Shown here piece after piece: positions 35,527 to 45,902 of a stretch of 64,000 nucleotides of DNA. A model generated the notes under the pieces. It was not told the DNA's origin. It worked only from the letters and a program-made list of their open reading frames with translations, and ran no database searches. Both the position numbers and the translations under genes were made by a program. The number at the start of each line of letters is the position of its first letter. Position 1 is the stretch's first letter. The DNA is taken from NCBI GenBank assembly GCA_963920765.1, contig OY987244.1, positions 23,478,358 to 23,542,357 on the forward strand, written 5' to 3'. Origin of the DNA: Ulota crispa (taxonomy: Eukaryota; Streptophyta; Bryopsida; Orthotrichales; Orthotrichaceae).

Positions 35527-36245
35527 CCCCTTAAACATTGTTGAGATCTGTCTTTGGCTTTTGGATGACTTAATGTTATTGTGGAAGTGGAACAATAGTA
35601 TTTCTCATTCTAGATTTTGTTGGGACATAGATAATGCAGTCTAGTTCATGTACATTGATAGCTTTTGCATGCACAATGTTCACACAAGGGTCCCACTTGC
35701 CAATTGAGTAGTAAAGATGCACCATTGTGTATTGTATTTTAAGTTTTGAGGGTCTTTTTACCAAAACTTAGAGTGAGCTTTTAAGATAATGTGTTTTGAG
35801 TTTGAGCTTAATTAGCAATAGAAAGTTTACCAAATCTAGTTTCTTCTTATATTTTGAAATTTTGAAAAAATTTAAGTTTTGAAAATTATAATGTTATCAC
35901 AAGTTGAACACCTATTACCATGGGATGGCTACTTTTTAAAATTTTACTAATATGGGAAGAAAAATTCCACCATGATGATCTTCATTGTGAATTGCATCCA
36001 TGATAACAAAAAATGGCATAATTGAGTACATTTTATAATTGATATGAATTTTTTTAACATATGTTTCAAAAAGTTACAATAAATTCAAAATTTCACCAAA
36101 ATCTATGAATACTTTCTATACATGTAGTGTGCACATACCTTCTTCTATTAAAATTTGAATATTGAATTTCGGTGTTAATTACATTGCCAAAATATAATTG
36201 TAATGATGTAATCCCATAGAAAATCCATGGTTGTAGGCCAGTTCT
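35527..36245. mobile_element. Family A related element, first of a TTAA train
   Basis: Its right part (about 35640-36245) is the inverted copy of 63398-64000: TGCACCATTGTGTA, CATGATGATCTTCA, ACATGTAGTGTGCACAT and CCATGGTTGTAGGCC appear in both in opposite orientation. It ends GGCCAGTTCTTTAA at TTAA 36246-36249. The left boundary is tentative, set at ACCCCTTAAACATTG where GTAA stands in place of TTAA. No coding capacity. Confidence 0.5.
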
Positions 36246-36249
36246 TTAA

Positions 36250-36322
36250 CCCCTCAACGCCCCCAGTATCACAAACTACACGGAAAAGGGAGCCAAATTT
36301 TTGCTGATGGGGCATTGAGGGG
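36250..36322. mobile_element. Tiny 73-bp TTAA-flanked element (family A, CCCCTCA ends)
   Basis: CCCCTCAACGCCCCC on the left mirrors GGGGCATTGAGGGG on the right, with TTAA at 36246-36249 and 36323-36326. Its ends are closest to those of 62051-63393. It is probably a deletion derivative retaining little beyond its ends. Confidence 0.7.
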
Positions 36323-36326
36323 TTAA

Positions 36327-36638
36327 GGTAGGAGCACTCATAAACGTCACACTAATGGTTTTGAACATGATGACTATTACTAAACAACTAGCAAATTATA
36401 GGATCCTATTAGGAACAGAAAAAAAATAAGTTTGCACTTTTAAATGTGTTATTTGGATATTGAGAGAATAAGTTATGAATTTTTAAAGAACAAATTGCCA
36501 TTGCACCCATAACCACTTTTAAGAATCCATGTTCACATGTTGTACATTCTTGTCATTACATCTATTTACTTCCACAAATTTTTCAAGATTTCAAAAGTGA
36601 CGGTTATGGGGACACTGACGCTTATGGGTGCTTCTACC
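36327..36638. mobile_element. TTAA-flanked element with GGTAG ends (family B)
   Basis: The left end GGTAGGAGCACTCATAAACG pairs with the inverted right GGTAGAAGCACCCATAAGCG. It is flanked by TTAA 36323-36326 and 36639-36642, both shared with neighbouring elements. Relatives are at 50799, 53199 and 53539. No coding capacity. Confidence 0.75.
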
Positions 36639-36642
36639 TTAA

Positions 36643-37574
36643 CCCCTAAAGGACCATTGTCCCTTTGGAGACAGGTTAGACTTTGGGCATGTACCTATGG
36701 CTAAACTACTTTGTGTTATTTTTTGAAACTTTTACCAAAGGTGGAGAATTCAAATATCTATGTGGGCATCTAATTTTTTCTTCATTCCAACTTTTGATGA
36801 AGAAGTTATGCATGAATTTATGAAAATTTAGGGAGAATTGCCCGTCCGGGCAACCCAAAAATTTCTTTAAATATTATATTTTTTTAAAATTAAAAATTGA
36901 AATTGGTTCTTTAGATTTTTTTTATAGGTGAGAAGCTTTGAATCATTCAATTTCAATCAATGACATGAAAGTTATGAGGAGTTTTTGTTTGCGGGCAGTT
37001 ATGGATTCTCTACTCTAAAATAAACTTTGAAGTCCTTTTTTTCACTCAATTTTCAATATTTTGGAAAAATAAAAATAAACCAATGGAAGTAGATTGTTTA
37101 TCAGAACATTATAACCGTTGAGATTTGCATTTTTCATTTCCATAATTAAATTCTTAACAATTTAGTGTTTTGACTCATTCTCTATTTCATTTTACTTACT
37201 AATTCTTCCCATGTGTTGTATAGTTCCAATTAATTTGAAAATTCTCCCACACATGCCTAATTTGATCTCCTACATGGAAAAAAAAAAGCGCAACTTTGGG
37301 TAGAGCAACTTTTTTGTTATAAGAGTGGTCAAAGGCTTTTGAATTTTCAGGCAGCATGAAAAAAAGCTTTTTTTTTCACTTTAGATGTAAATATCTCACT
37401 CCTCCCCATCTAGAATGAACTATTTTTTTTCCCACAAGTACCTCTTCTAGTATGGGGCAAGATCCTACAGTTGGATTTCCCAAAAACAAAACATAAAATC
37501 TAATTTTACTAAACCTCCTAGAAGTGGCAAATTTCAGTGATTTTCACAGAAAAAAGGGCGTGGTCCTTTAGGGG
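36643..37574. mobile_element. Family A piggyBac-like element, full-length non-autonomous
   Basis: The ends are CCCCTAAAGGACCATTGTCC and inverted CCCCTAAAGGACCACGCCC, with TTAA at 36639-36642 and 37575-37578. About 932 bp without a transposase. Orientation is opposite to the next copy, so 36643-38518 forms one large inverted repeat. Confidence 0.8.
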
Positions 37575-37585
37575 TTAAGGGTTAA

Positions 37586-38518
37586 CCCCTAAAGGACCAA
37601 GCCCTTTTTTTAGTGAAAATTACTGAAAATTGCCACTTTTGGGGGAATGAGTACAAAGGTAGGAAAAACAATTATTTTTGGAAATCCAATCATAAGATCT
37701 TGCCCTAAACTCTAGGAGGTACTTGTAGAAAAAAAATCAGCTCATTCTAGATGTAGAGGAGTGAGATATTGACTTTTGAAGTGAAAAAAAAGCTTTTTTC
37801 CCTGCTGCTCAAAAATTTCAAAAGCCTTTGATTGCCTCTAAATAAATAAAAATGCTCTACGCAAATGTGAGGTTTATTTTTCCCATGTAGAAGACCAAGT
37901 GAGGTAAGTGTGGGAGAATTTTCAAATGAATTGGAGGTGGGAATCATATTTTGTAAAATCCTGCAATGCCGTAAGGCCATCAAATTTGCATATACACTAG
38001 GCAAAATCGGAGGATTTACGTAAAATTGTGAAATGTGAATTACTTTGATCCAAATGGTGAAAATCAAGGAATATTAGTCTACTACAACAAGGACAAAAAA
38101 AATGTCAAAAAACAAATTCACAAAGAGCACAAAAATGTAAAGCACCAAAGGCAAAAGGAATGGAGGTATGGGAGTTCCGTACCTGCCCGCAAACTAAAAC
38201 TTTTCACTCATAAATTGAAATTGAATGATTCAAAGCTCCCCACATATGTATAAATCTAAAGAACCAATTTCAGATTTTTATTTTGGAAAAATGTTATTTT
38301 TAGAAAAGTTTTTGACTGCCCAATCTCCACTATTTTTCAAAAATTCATGCATAACTTCTTCAATAAATATCAAAATGAAGAAAAAATTAAATGCCCACGT
38401 AGGTGTTTAAATTCCTCATCTTCCATAAAAGTTTCAAAAAATCATAAAAATCAATTTAGTTGTAAGTACATGCCCGAAATCCCAGCTGTCCCCCAGGGGA
38501 CAGTTGGTCCTTTAGGGG
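37586..38518. mobile_element. Family A piggyBac-like element, inverted partner
   Basis: CCCCTAAAGGACCAAGCCC at the left and CAGTTGGTCCTTTAGGGG at the right, flanked by TTAA 37582-37585 and 38519-38522. Its left half is the inverse of the right half of 36643-37574 (GTGAAAATTACTGAAA against TTTCAGTGATTTTCAC). Nearly the same length (933 bp). Confidence 0.8.
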
Positions 38519-38522
38519 TTAA

Positions 38523-39263
38523 CTAGGAATGAGGACGGGTTCTCTACCCTTTGGGACAGATTGGTAAAGTTTGGTTCATGACGAGGGTGGCGACTGGCGA
38601 GATCCGAATGCCCAGGCAAAGGCAGAATCGAGTTCTTCATGTTTGCATGAAAAGCAAGCGAGATTCTGTTCACCACCGTCAGCGTGGGCAACGAGTCTGC
38701 ACTCTGCAATGAAATCCTTGCGAACAACACCGTCAGAGAATCTTTGTACTAATGGGACAGGATCAACGTCCAGTACTGTAATACTGCATTGAAACTAAAC
38801 TTTATTGAAATATTGGTGTATCGGTGTTCCTATTCATGACAAGAATATTCAGGAGGTGTGAGTTGTCTACTCTTGATTCCACATGAACTTTCTTTTGTTA
38901 GCTTTCTGTTACACATAATTGAAAGGGGAATAAAACATATGAACATACTTAAAAGTTGTCGTTGAAATGTGAGCCAAGGTAACTGTAACTTATATTCTGT
39001 TCCTTACCCAACAGACTTTGATTTATGTTTTTTCATTGGTCAGCGCAAATCGCAGCCTAAATTGCTTGCTCCTGAGGAAAGCATGGATAAAACCATCCAG
39101 GTGCACACGTTCACTCAGACAATTTAATAAATTTTCATCCAAATATTGGCGCACTTCTTGTTTCTTTACGAGGTATTTGACAATTTCATCCAATTTTTAA
39201 TCAAATGTTTTGGTATCAATGTAGTCAATATCAAAATGAGAAACAAACTAGCAAAAGTTTGCC
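38523..39263. other. Intergenic stretch, locally GC-richer
   Basis: 38.52-38.8 kb has gene-like composition but only short open frames on both strands with no motif. The rest is AT-rich. Nothing assigned. Confidence 0.35.
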
Positions 39264-39267
39264 TTAA

Positions 39268-40035
39268 CCCCTAAATGCCTGAGGCCTTTTTTCGGGCCTT
39301 TAGAAATTTGCTTCAAATTGAACGAAAGGCAACATTTTAATAAGCTATATCAGGTTCTTTTGAATTGTAACCGTACAAATTCAAAATAGATATGTTAGAG
39401 GTCACACAAGAAAAGAAAACATAGCAATATCACTTATGGATTGAAAGATTATAATATTTGATCATGAGGGTGTTAAAACTACAAAAATGACTTGAAGCCT
39501 TTGAATCCTCTTTTCACATGATGGATCTAAAAAATGACCATCAAAATTTTTAAGGAAATAACATACATAACCCCAATCACTTTATAGCTTTTCAAAATCT
39601 TTTTTACAATTTTTTTAAATGAATTTTTTATGTAAACTTTTCTCCAAGATCTAGTGTATTTGAGGCTCATTTCCAAGAGCTCTCAACACTAGAGAAAGTC
39701 GAGAGTTGAGACCCTTGCACAAAAGCTTGAATACACTATAAGGAAACCATGGTTGAACATACAAAAAAGTTGACAAAGATTGTGACCTAATCTATAATAT
39801 ATTGTAGATTAGGTCACAATCTTTGTCAACTTTTCTGTACATTCAATCATGGTTTCCTTGTAGTGATAAAAAAACTCATAATTGATCATTTTCAAAATCA
39901 GATTGTTGATCCTAAAATTAGACTTCACAAAGAATAAATCCAAAATACAAACTTCTAAAAATAATAACTTAGTTAAGTTTATTGAACTTCAAAGTGTTGC
40001 AAACACCAAAATTTGGTACCGCAGGCATTTAGGGA
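39268..40035. mobile_element. Family A element, CCCCTAAATGCC variant, carrying a nested CACTA element
   Basis: The ends CCCCTAAATGCCTGAGGCC and inverted TCCCTAAATGCCTGCGGTA agree. TTAA at 39264-39267 and 40036-40039. The palindromic CACTA element at 39734-39865 is inserted in it. About 630 bp without the insert. Confidence 0.75.
39734..39865. mobile_element. Palindromic CACTA-type miniature element
   Basis: The ends are CACTATAAGGAAACCATGG and inverted CACTACAAGGAAACCATG, with ATA at 39731-39733 and 39866-39868. The arms pair almost throughout (GATTGTGACCTAATCTA and inverse), leaving a small AT loop. It is younger than the family A element that contains it. Confidence 0.85.
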
Positions 40036-40039
40036 TTAA

Positions 40040-41948
40040 AAAGTGTCACTTACTAAAATTCTCATTGGAGTGAATTTGGAGTAGAAGTTTTAGTGTGTGT
40101 GAAGCTTCCTATCCTCTTTTATGGGTATGAGCCTATGAGGTGTTAGAGATAAAAAAAAGTTCCAATCTTTTACAAATAAGAATAAAAGAAAAAGAAACCC
40201 CCATATTGTAGTTGATCGAATTTTTCTTCTTCTAAGAGACATATCAAATGGTTTTGAATCCAAATATGAATTCCGAATTCACAAACTTAATCTTCGAATG
40301 AAGAATTTATAGACTGCTACGTTTTCCGGAGTGAAAATTTTAAACGTATTCATCCCCAGGTCCACACATTGGAAAAATACAAAAAAAACAAAAAAAAAAA
40401 AACTTTCCGAAAAAAATGGAGGCATGCCCCGTGCATACTAAAATTATAAACTCCGGATTGATCCTAATGCACGGATTTACCAAGTTATAAGTTATGTACA
40501 CAAATCCAACTGCCCACAAGTCCACAACCTTTCTCCACACCCTACCCAACGCGTCCTGGGAAAATTGGCCCCTTCGTTACCGTATCCCACTCCCCGTCCT
40601 CGTTCCCCTGCCCCGCTCCCCAGCCACTGTTCCCCGACTTCGTCCCTCTGCTTCCAATGTACTCGTATGAAAACAATTGTGCCCCAGAACAAATAGAGAA
40701 AATATCCTTGCGCAAGGGATGTGTAAGAATCATTCAATTAAAGCTACTTTTGGCTTTGGTGACGTTCAGGGAATTCACTACATTCCATTCACCTTGAATA
40801 TGTTCCGGTGCGTTCCCTTTCGTTCTTGGTCGTTCTTGGACGTTCCTAAGTGCATGCAGAAGGGAAAGCAGACGGAGGAGCTCCTTTTCAGCAGTCTTTA
40901 AACAAATAAATCAATGTGTGTAAAACATTTCAGCCCATTTGACTCCATGGATTGTAAGATTATAACGTTCCAAACAAGAGGAACAACATTTTTTCATTCT
41001 TCCAAAACAAGGTCAGCAAACTTTGAGTCCTCATTTTATCTATACAAAAAAAATAAGTTTTTTGAACATTCACAAGTATATGATCAATTAGCGGTTCACT
41101 CATGAAAAAATCAGAAGCAAATATAGAATAGTTTACTCTAAAAAGGTTAAGTGAATTGGCAATACACTAGTCATCTTTTCATTATTTCTTGTGCAAAGGG
41201 TAAATCTTTTATTTGAAACTAGAACATTGAAAAGTTAGAGACAAACATTTGTAATATTTGAAAAAAGTTTCAAGGACTTTGAATTTATACATTGCAAGAT
41301 AATATGACTTGAAGTTAGCACATAATATTTTTTCTTGAAATTGCAAAGTTTGACTCCTCTTAGAATATGATTTGAGAGCTCAATTTTTGCTTCTTTTTGA
41401 CAACTATATACCATATTTTATTAGTTGCAACATAAATTTTGAATCAAGCATATGATTGGGGAAAAAATTACATTTCCACTTGGAAGATATATATTTACAC
41501 CTTGTGTAACAGTTTTAAGAACGTATTACGAAGAAATTGAGCCCTCCAAGGGGCTGCAAGTTTGGTTGTTCCCAAAGTTTGTGTCAGAAAATTTATATAC
41601 TTGTCTTTATTATTTATTATTATTTATTATCATTATTATTATTATTATTATTATTATTAATCATATCATCTGACATGGTTGAGCTTTGACCATGTCAACC
41701 TGCCCATGTGGAAGTGTTCTTATGTTTTGGGAGAATGGGCCCAAAGTTCCCATGGATTTGGGGAAGGGACCTCTTCCTGGGCCCAAATCCCTTGTAATGT
41801 CCAATAAAAATTGACTTTGTATGACCCTACTTGAGTTCTCAAGTGTCTGTTAAATGAACACTTGGTCATTGGACTATTGATATATCACTACTTTCTACTA
41901 AGACATGGACAAATTTATACTAAAAACACCTCTATATTATATAAATTA
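40040..41948. other. Intergenic stretch
   Basis: It contains a GC-rich patch at about 40.5-40.7 kb with overlapping open frames but no recognisable protein, a pair of CGTTCTTGG repeats near 40.82 kb, and AT-rich DNA. No element ends were found. Confidence 0.35.
41607..41659. repeat. ATT trinucleotide microsatellite
   Basis: ATT repeats with a few TATT interruptions, ending before AATCATATC. Confidence 0.95.
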
Positions 41949-41950
41949 TA

Positions 41951-43214
41951 CTCCCTCCATCCCAAAATGATCTTCTTGTTACACAAAATGTTATAGATTA
42001 AGCTTGAAAATAACCATTTTTCAAATGTTTTTTGACCTATGAATAGGGTTTGATGTCCTCTTATTGTTCTGAAAATTTGAGTTTCAAATTAGTTTTCAAG
42101 GTGTGGTTTCAAAGTGCTTGAAATTTGAGTTCTTGAGGCATTTTTGAAGAGTATCTGTGGCCACTCACTTGATGGCATGGGATTGGTTAGCATGCCCATG
42201 CTTTTGGACTATGTGCAAGTGTTGCTAGCTCCCTTCCTCCTCCAATAAGAAGATCATTTTGGGACATTTAACCCCTAAAGGATCGTGGCCTTTATTTTGT
42301 CAAAAGAAACTCAAAACTGCCACCTCTATGGCAAAGAGTAAAAAAGTTTGAAAATCAGGCATTTTGCATATTTGATTGTAGGATCTTGTGCTAGACTACT
42401 ATAAGAATGTGTCATACAAAACTCAAGAACTTTGACTGCACAGATTGGAAGATATATGCATTTAAAGTATAAAAAAAACTTTTTTTGCACCTTGCTTGAC
42501 TAGATTTTTTAACTTTGAACATTTTTAACTTAATATTTTTGCACCACAGAGTTTGGAATTCTATTTTTGCATAGTGGAAAGTTGAGTTGGGAACTTGGGA
42601 ATTTAAAAAAATATATAATACTTAATTTCCATTCTTAAAAAAACTATTAGGTAGAAGAAGGTATGAGATTGAACAAAAACTTAAATTGCTAATAACCCTG
42701 CAATGGAATTGAGACACAATAATCCCAATGGTGAGATTGTTCTAGAAAGCAAAATTCACCCTCTCCAACAATTTCTTTTGAAAAAATGTTAAATTTGCAT
42801 TCAAAAATGAAGTTTATAAGTTATTTTTTCAAGAAGATGCTTGAGTTGCCCAAAAAACAAGATTGTCCATAACTTTCTCATAACTAGTCCAAATGGAATG
42901 AATCAAAGCACAAAGATATAATCTATAAGAAAAAAAAAATTGTCAAGTTTTTATAAGAATTTATTTTGCTGCCCCTAGACCTCAAATTTGTGCTTATTTG
43001 GACATAACTTTTGCTCCTTGGCATCAATTGGAATAAAAATTATATTCCACAAAAGTTAATGTGTTTTTCTATCTTCAAAAAAAGGTTTCAAAAAATTAGG
43101 ACAAAAATTGAGGCCGTAGATACCTGCCCGAAATCCCATTTGTCCCGTATAGGGACAATGGTCCTTTAGGAGTTAATAAAGGTCAACAGGAATATCATTT
43201 TAGAACAGAGGGAG
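41951..43214. mobile_element. Stowaway-like element interrupted by a family A insertion
   Basis: The left end CTCCCTCCATCCCAAAATGA preceded by TA (41949-41950) and the right end TCATTTTAGAACAGAGGGAG followed by TA (43215-43216) are typical of plant Stowaway (mariner-derived) elements. A second right-end-like sequence GATCATTTTGGGACA (from 42253) lies just before the insertion, so the element itself may be a composite. Without the insertion it is about 360 bp. Confidence 0.8.
42272..43172. mobile_element. Family A piggyBac-like element inside a Stowaway-like element
   Basis: CCCCTAAAGGATCGTGGCC at the left and CAATGGTCCTTTAGGAG at the right, TTAA at 42268-42271 and 43173-43176. TGCCCGAAATCCCA near the right end matches the right end of 37586-38518. 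About 901 bp, no transposase. Confidence 0.8.
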
Positions 43215-43216
43215 TA

Positions 43217-44309
43217 TTACTTTATGTCTTTTTATAGAAGTAAAATGATTTTTTTGGAGAATTCTTAGCGTATAAAGTTTCAAGTTTCAACAAGTAAAGT
43301 ATTCATTTTAATTTAGCCCTTCAATTTATTTGTTAATTTATTTTTTCTTATTTTGTGAGGTTCTTTGTAATTTGTAATTTCATCTTATATACCTCCAAAA
43401 TTCCATTAAAATAATAAGGAATGATTAAAGCAATGGCAATATTCCTTACAGTCATTATTTTATGTTTTTCACTTCTGTTCAATTGTTCATTACATCTAAA
43501 TTGGTTAACGGCCTATGTGTGTTATCACTGTTATGACTATGAAGAAGTAAAATTTAAAATTAGAAAAAGAGAACTAAGGAGTGTGAGGCAAAATATCTTT
43601 ATTGTCATTATTGACAATGTGAACATCACGAAGTCCTAATCAAACTCCTTGATTAATACCATGAAGCACAACATGTACTTTAACTGTACCACCAAAAATA
43701 TTGTCAAATACTTCATATTGTGATGTTCAAGTAGGAAGTAATGCTGCAGTTTGTCATTCCTTGGCATTTAAAAATATATATATGAACATATGAATTTAGT
43801 TTTTTCCACTTGTCCTATGTTTGCTACCAAGTCCATTGAGCTTTATTCAAGAATTGCATGCTGAGCTGCCTTCCAAAAAGCTTCCAATTTGGCTGCTTGA
43901 AAGGCTTGCAACCAAATTCCCAATATTTCTCCTCATACATATCCACAAAGAAACCTCAAAGGCTCCTCTTCTCACTCCTTTTTAAAATTGAAGTATAGTG
44001 CTTACCTCTTTCTTAAATTGCTTGAGAACCATCATCCCCTTCATAATCAAACACTAGTGTTAATATCTTCCTAATATGCTTCATAATGTCATTTACACTT
44101 TAAAACCTAACTCACTCTTTCTCTCTTTGTTACAAGCTCTCTGTTGCAAGAGAGAGAAAAAAAAAAAAAAACCCCCTTTTCGGAGGAGAGTTTGTGAAAA
44201 GTTGTTAGAAGGGTGCTTATTAAAATTGCTTGTTGGCATAGGGAATTTTACTTTGCAAGTGAAATACTAGGGTAAACAAACTAGAAAAGACGTCAACCCC
44301 TGCAACATG
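43217..44309. other. AT-rich intergenic stretch, nothing recognised
   Basis: A 72-codon open frame (43421-43639) is hydrophobic at its start but has no family resemblance. No element ends seen. Confidence 0.35.
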
Positions 44310-44486
44310 CATAACATTGTTAAATAAGCTTGGGCTTGAGCATGGTATCATTCCCCCTGGATATCAGGAGAGGAATAAAGCTAAAATACTAGGTCACTAA
44401 TTGGCCTGGTATTATAACTTTATTCCCTTAAGTATCTAAGGGGAATGATACCAGGGTCAAGCCTAGGCTTGGTTAATAATGTTATG
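44310..44486. mobile_element. Foldback miniature element
   Basis: CATAACATTGTTAAATAAGC at the left pairs with the right end CATAACATTATTAACCAAGC (inverted). The pairing continues inward with GGTATCATTCCCC and GGGGAATGATACC. No clean target duplication was identified, so the superfamily is open. Confidence 0.65.
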
Positions 44487-44720
44487 TGAGGCATAAGCCA
44501 CAAGGGAGCAAAACAAGATGTAGCCCTCATATTTGACGATGTTTGGGGAGAAAGTTTAGCTTCATCAGCTAACATCCGGCATTTCCCAATTTCAACTAGA
44601 TTTTCAACAATACAAAAAATCCTATAAATATACTATCAATACCTTAAAAAGAGGCTATTTGTTTGTTTATGTGACTGTGTGTCTTCCGTCACGTGCTTGG
44701 TATTGTTGAAATGCTCTCGG

Positions 44721-44900
44721 CAAGGAGGGGTGCACGGGCTTAGTTTTGTGACATTTGGACCTATGGTGGGAAAGTTATTGAATTTCAATTTTTTTTATAA
44801 ATAAAAAATTTAAATAATTATTTTTACTTTTATTTTGGTGGCGTTCTTGATATCATCACAAAAGTCTCACCAAGGAGGGGTGCACGGGCTTGATTTTGTG
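44721..44900. repeat. 30-bp direct repeat, two copies
   Basis: CAAGGAGGGGTGCACGGGCT followed by T(A/G)(G/A)TTTTGTG occurs at 44721-44750 and 44871-44900, 120 bp apart, with dissimilar sequence between. Function unknown. Confidence 0.8.
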
Positions 44901-44901
44901 G

Positions 44902-45902
44902 TGTCTAAAATTACTTACACTTCTCACTTTTACTTTACTTTTACTTTATTCAAAAAAGAAAAAAAAAAGCATGATTAAATAAGAATGGGTATTAGGCCAG
45001 TGACACAAGGCCACACACTAGTAATCTATTATAACTAGATTTTTGAAGAAAGATGACCGATTTTGTTTCAAAAATTAGCAATTTCAACCGGCTGACAATA
45101 AACTAACCGCCGGTTCTCCCCCGAACATTGATTCGACGTAGCATGGGTCTCGTTTGCCTCATGTACGCGGGCGCTAGTGTCAGACGAGGGACAGCGGAGC
45201 TGAGCGGGACAGAGGACGAGGCGAGTCTGCACCGACACGTGGCTGCAGGGCATCGCACCGCTGACGAGCGCTGCTAAAAGGAAGCAGGAGCAGTGAGCCC
45301 GAGAATCGCGAGCTGCTCAGAACCGCGTCCAGCCAGCAGAAGAGGAGAGCCTAGGTTAGCAAAAATAACGTAATATCAAGAATAACCATAATGAGAAGGG
45401 CTACTTTGACAGAAGAACTTCCAGCTTTGTAATGGATCCATGGATTCCCCATTGTCAACACGGCATTATCATTGGCGCAAAAAAATCACGAGCGTGGAAT
45501 GGGAGGTGGGGCCCTAGGAGTGGGCCATCATCCAGTCGTACGACAAGCGGCAGTGGACCCGAGCCCAGAGAGACGCTCTTTGTCGAGCACGCGTGCAACT
45601 GGACTTGGAACCCCGCCATCAGCATGATTACTTATTTTCTCAACAAGTCCACGGATTCTGTGCAAGGAGCCCCATTGAATCTTTACCGAGCTGGGTTCCT
45701 GTAGTAGAATCTCAACTGAATCTGCATTGGTTGGGTTATCAGATCCAATTCCTGGACTGAATCTTCACTTCGTGTTAGTACCAGAATCACTGAGCAGTGC
45801 ATATGTCGGAGTGCCGTCACTGTGGTGCTAGATTCTGAGCTGGATCTCCCTCCCTGAGCTCCCTCCTTGTGGCAAATGCTAGTGTAAAAGTCTTCGTCAA
45901 CA
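44902..45902 (+). promoter_or_regulatory. Upstream and probable 5' untranslated region of the IQM-like gene
   Basis: Composition shifts from AT-rich to GC-richer near 45.06 kb, as seen upstream of the NPF gene. Open frames here (for example 45432-45704) show no IQM resemblance. An additional 5' exon carrying an IQ motif was looked for and not recognised. No discrete regulatory site is claimed. Confidence 0.35.

Noticed and set aside
36643-38518. CCCTAAA motifs at element ends resemble the plant telomere repeat
   Set aside because: Each occurs once per end within a longer CCCCTAAAGGACC sequence, never as a tandem array, and is fully explained as part of the terminal inverted repeat.
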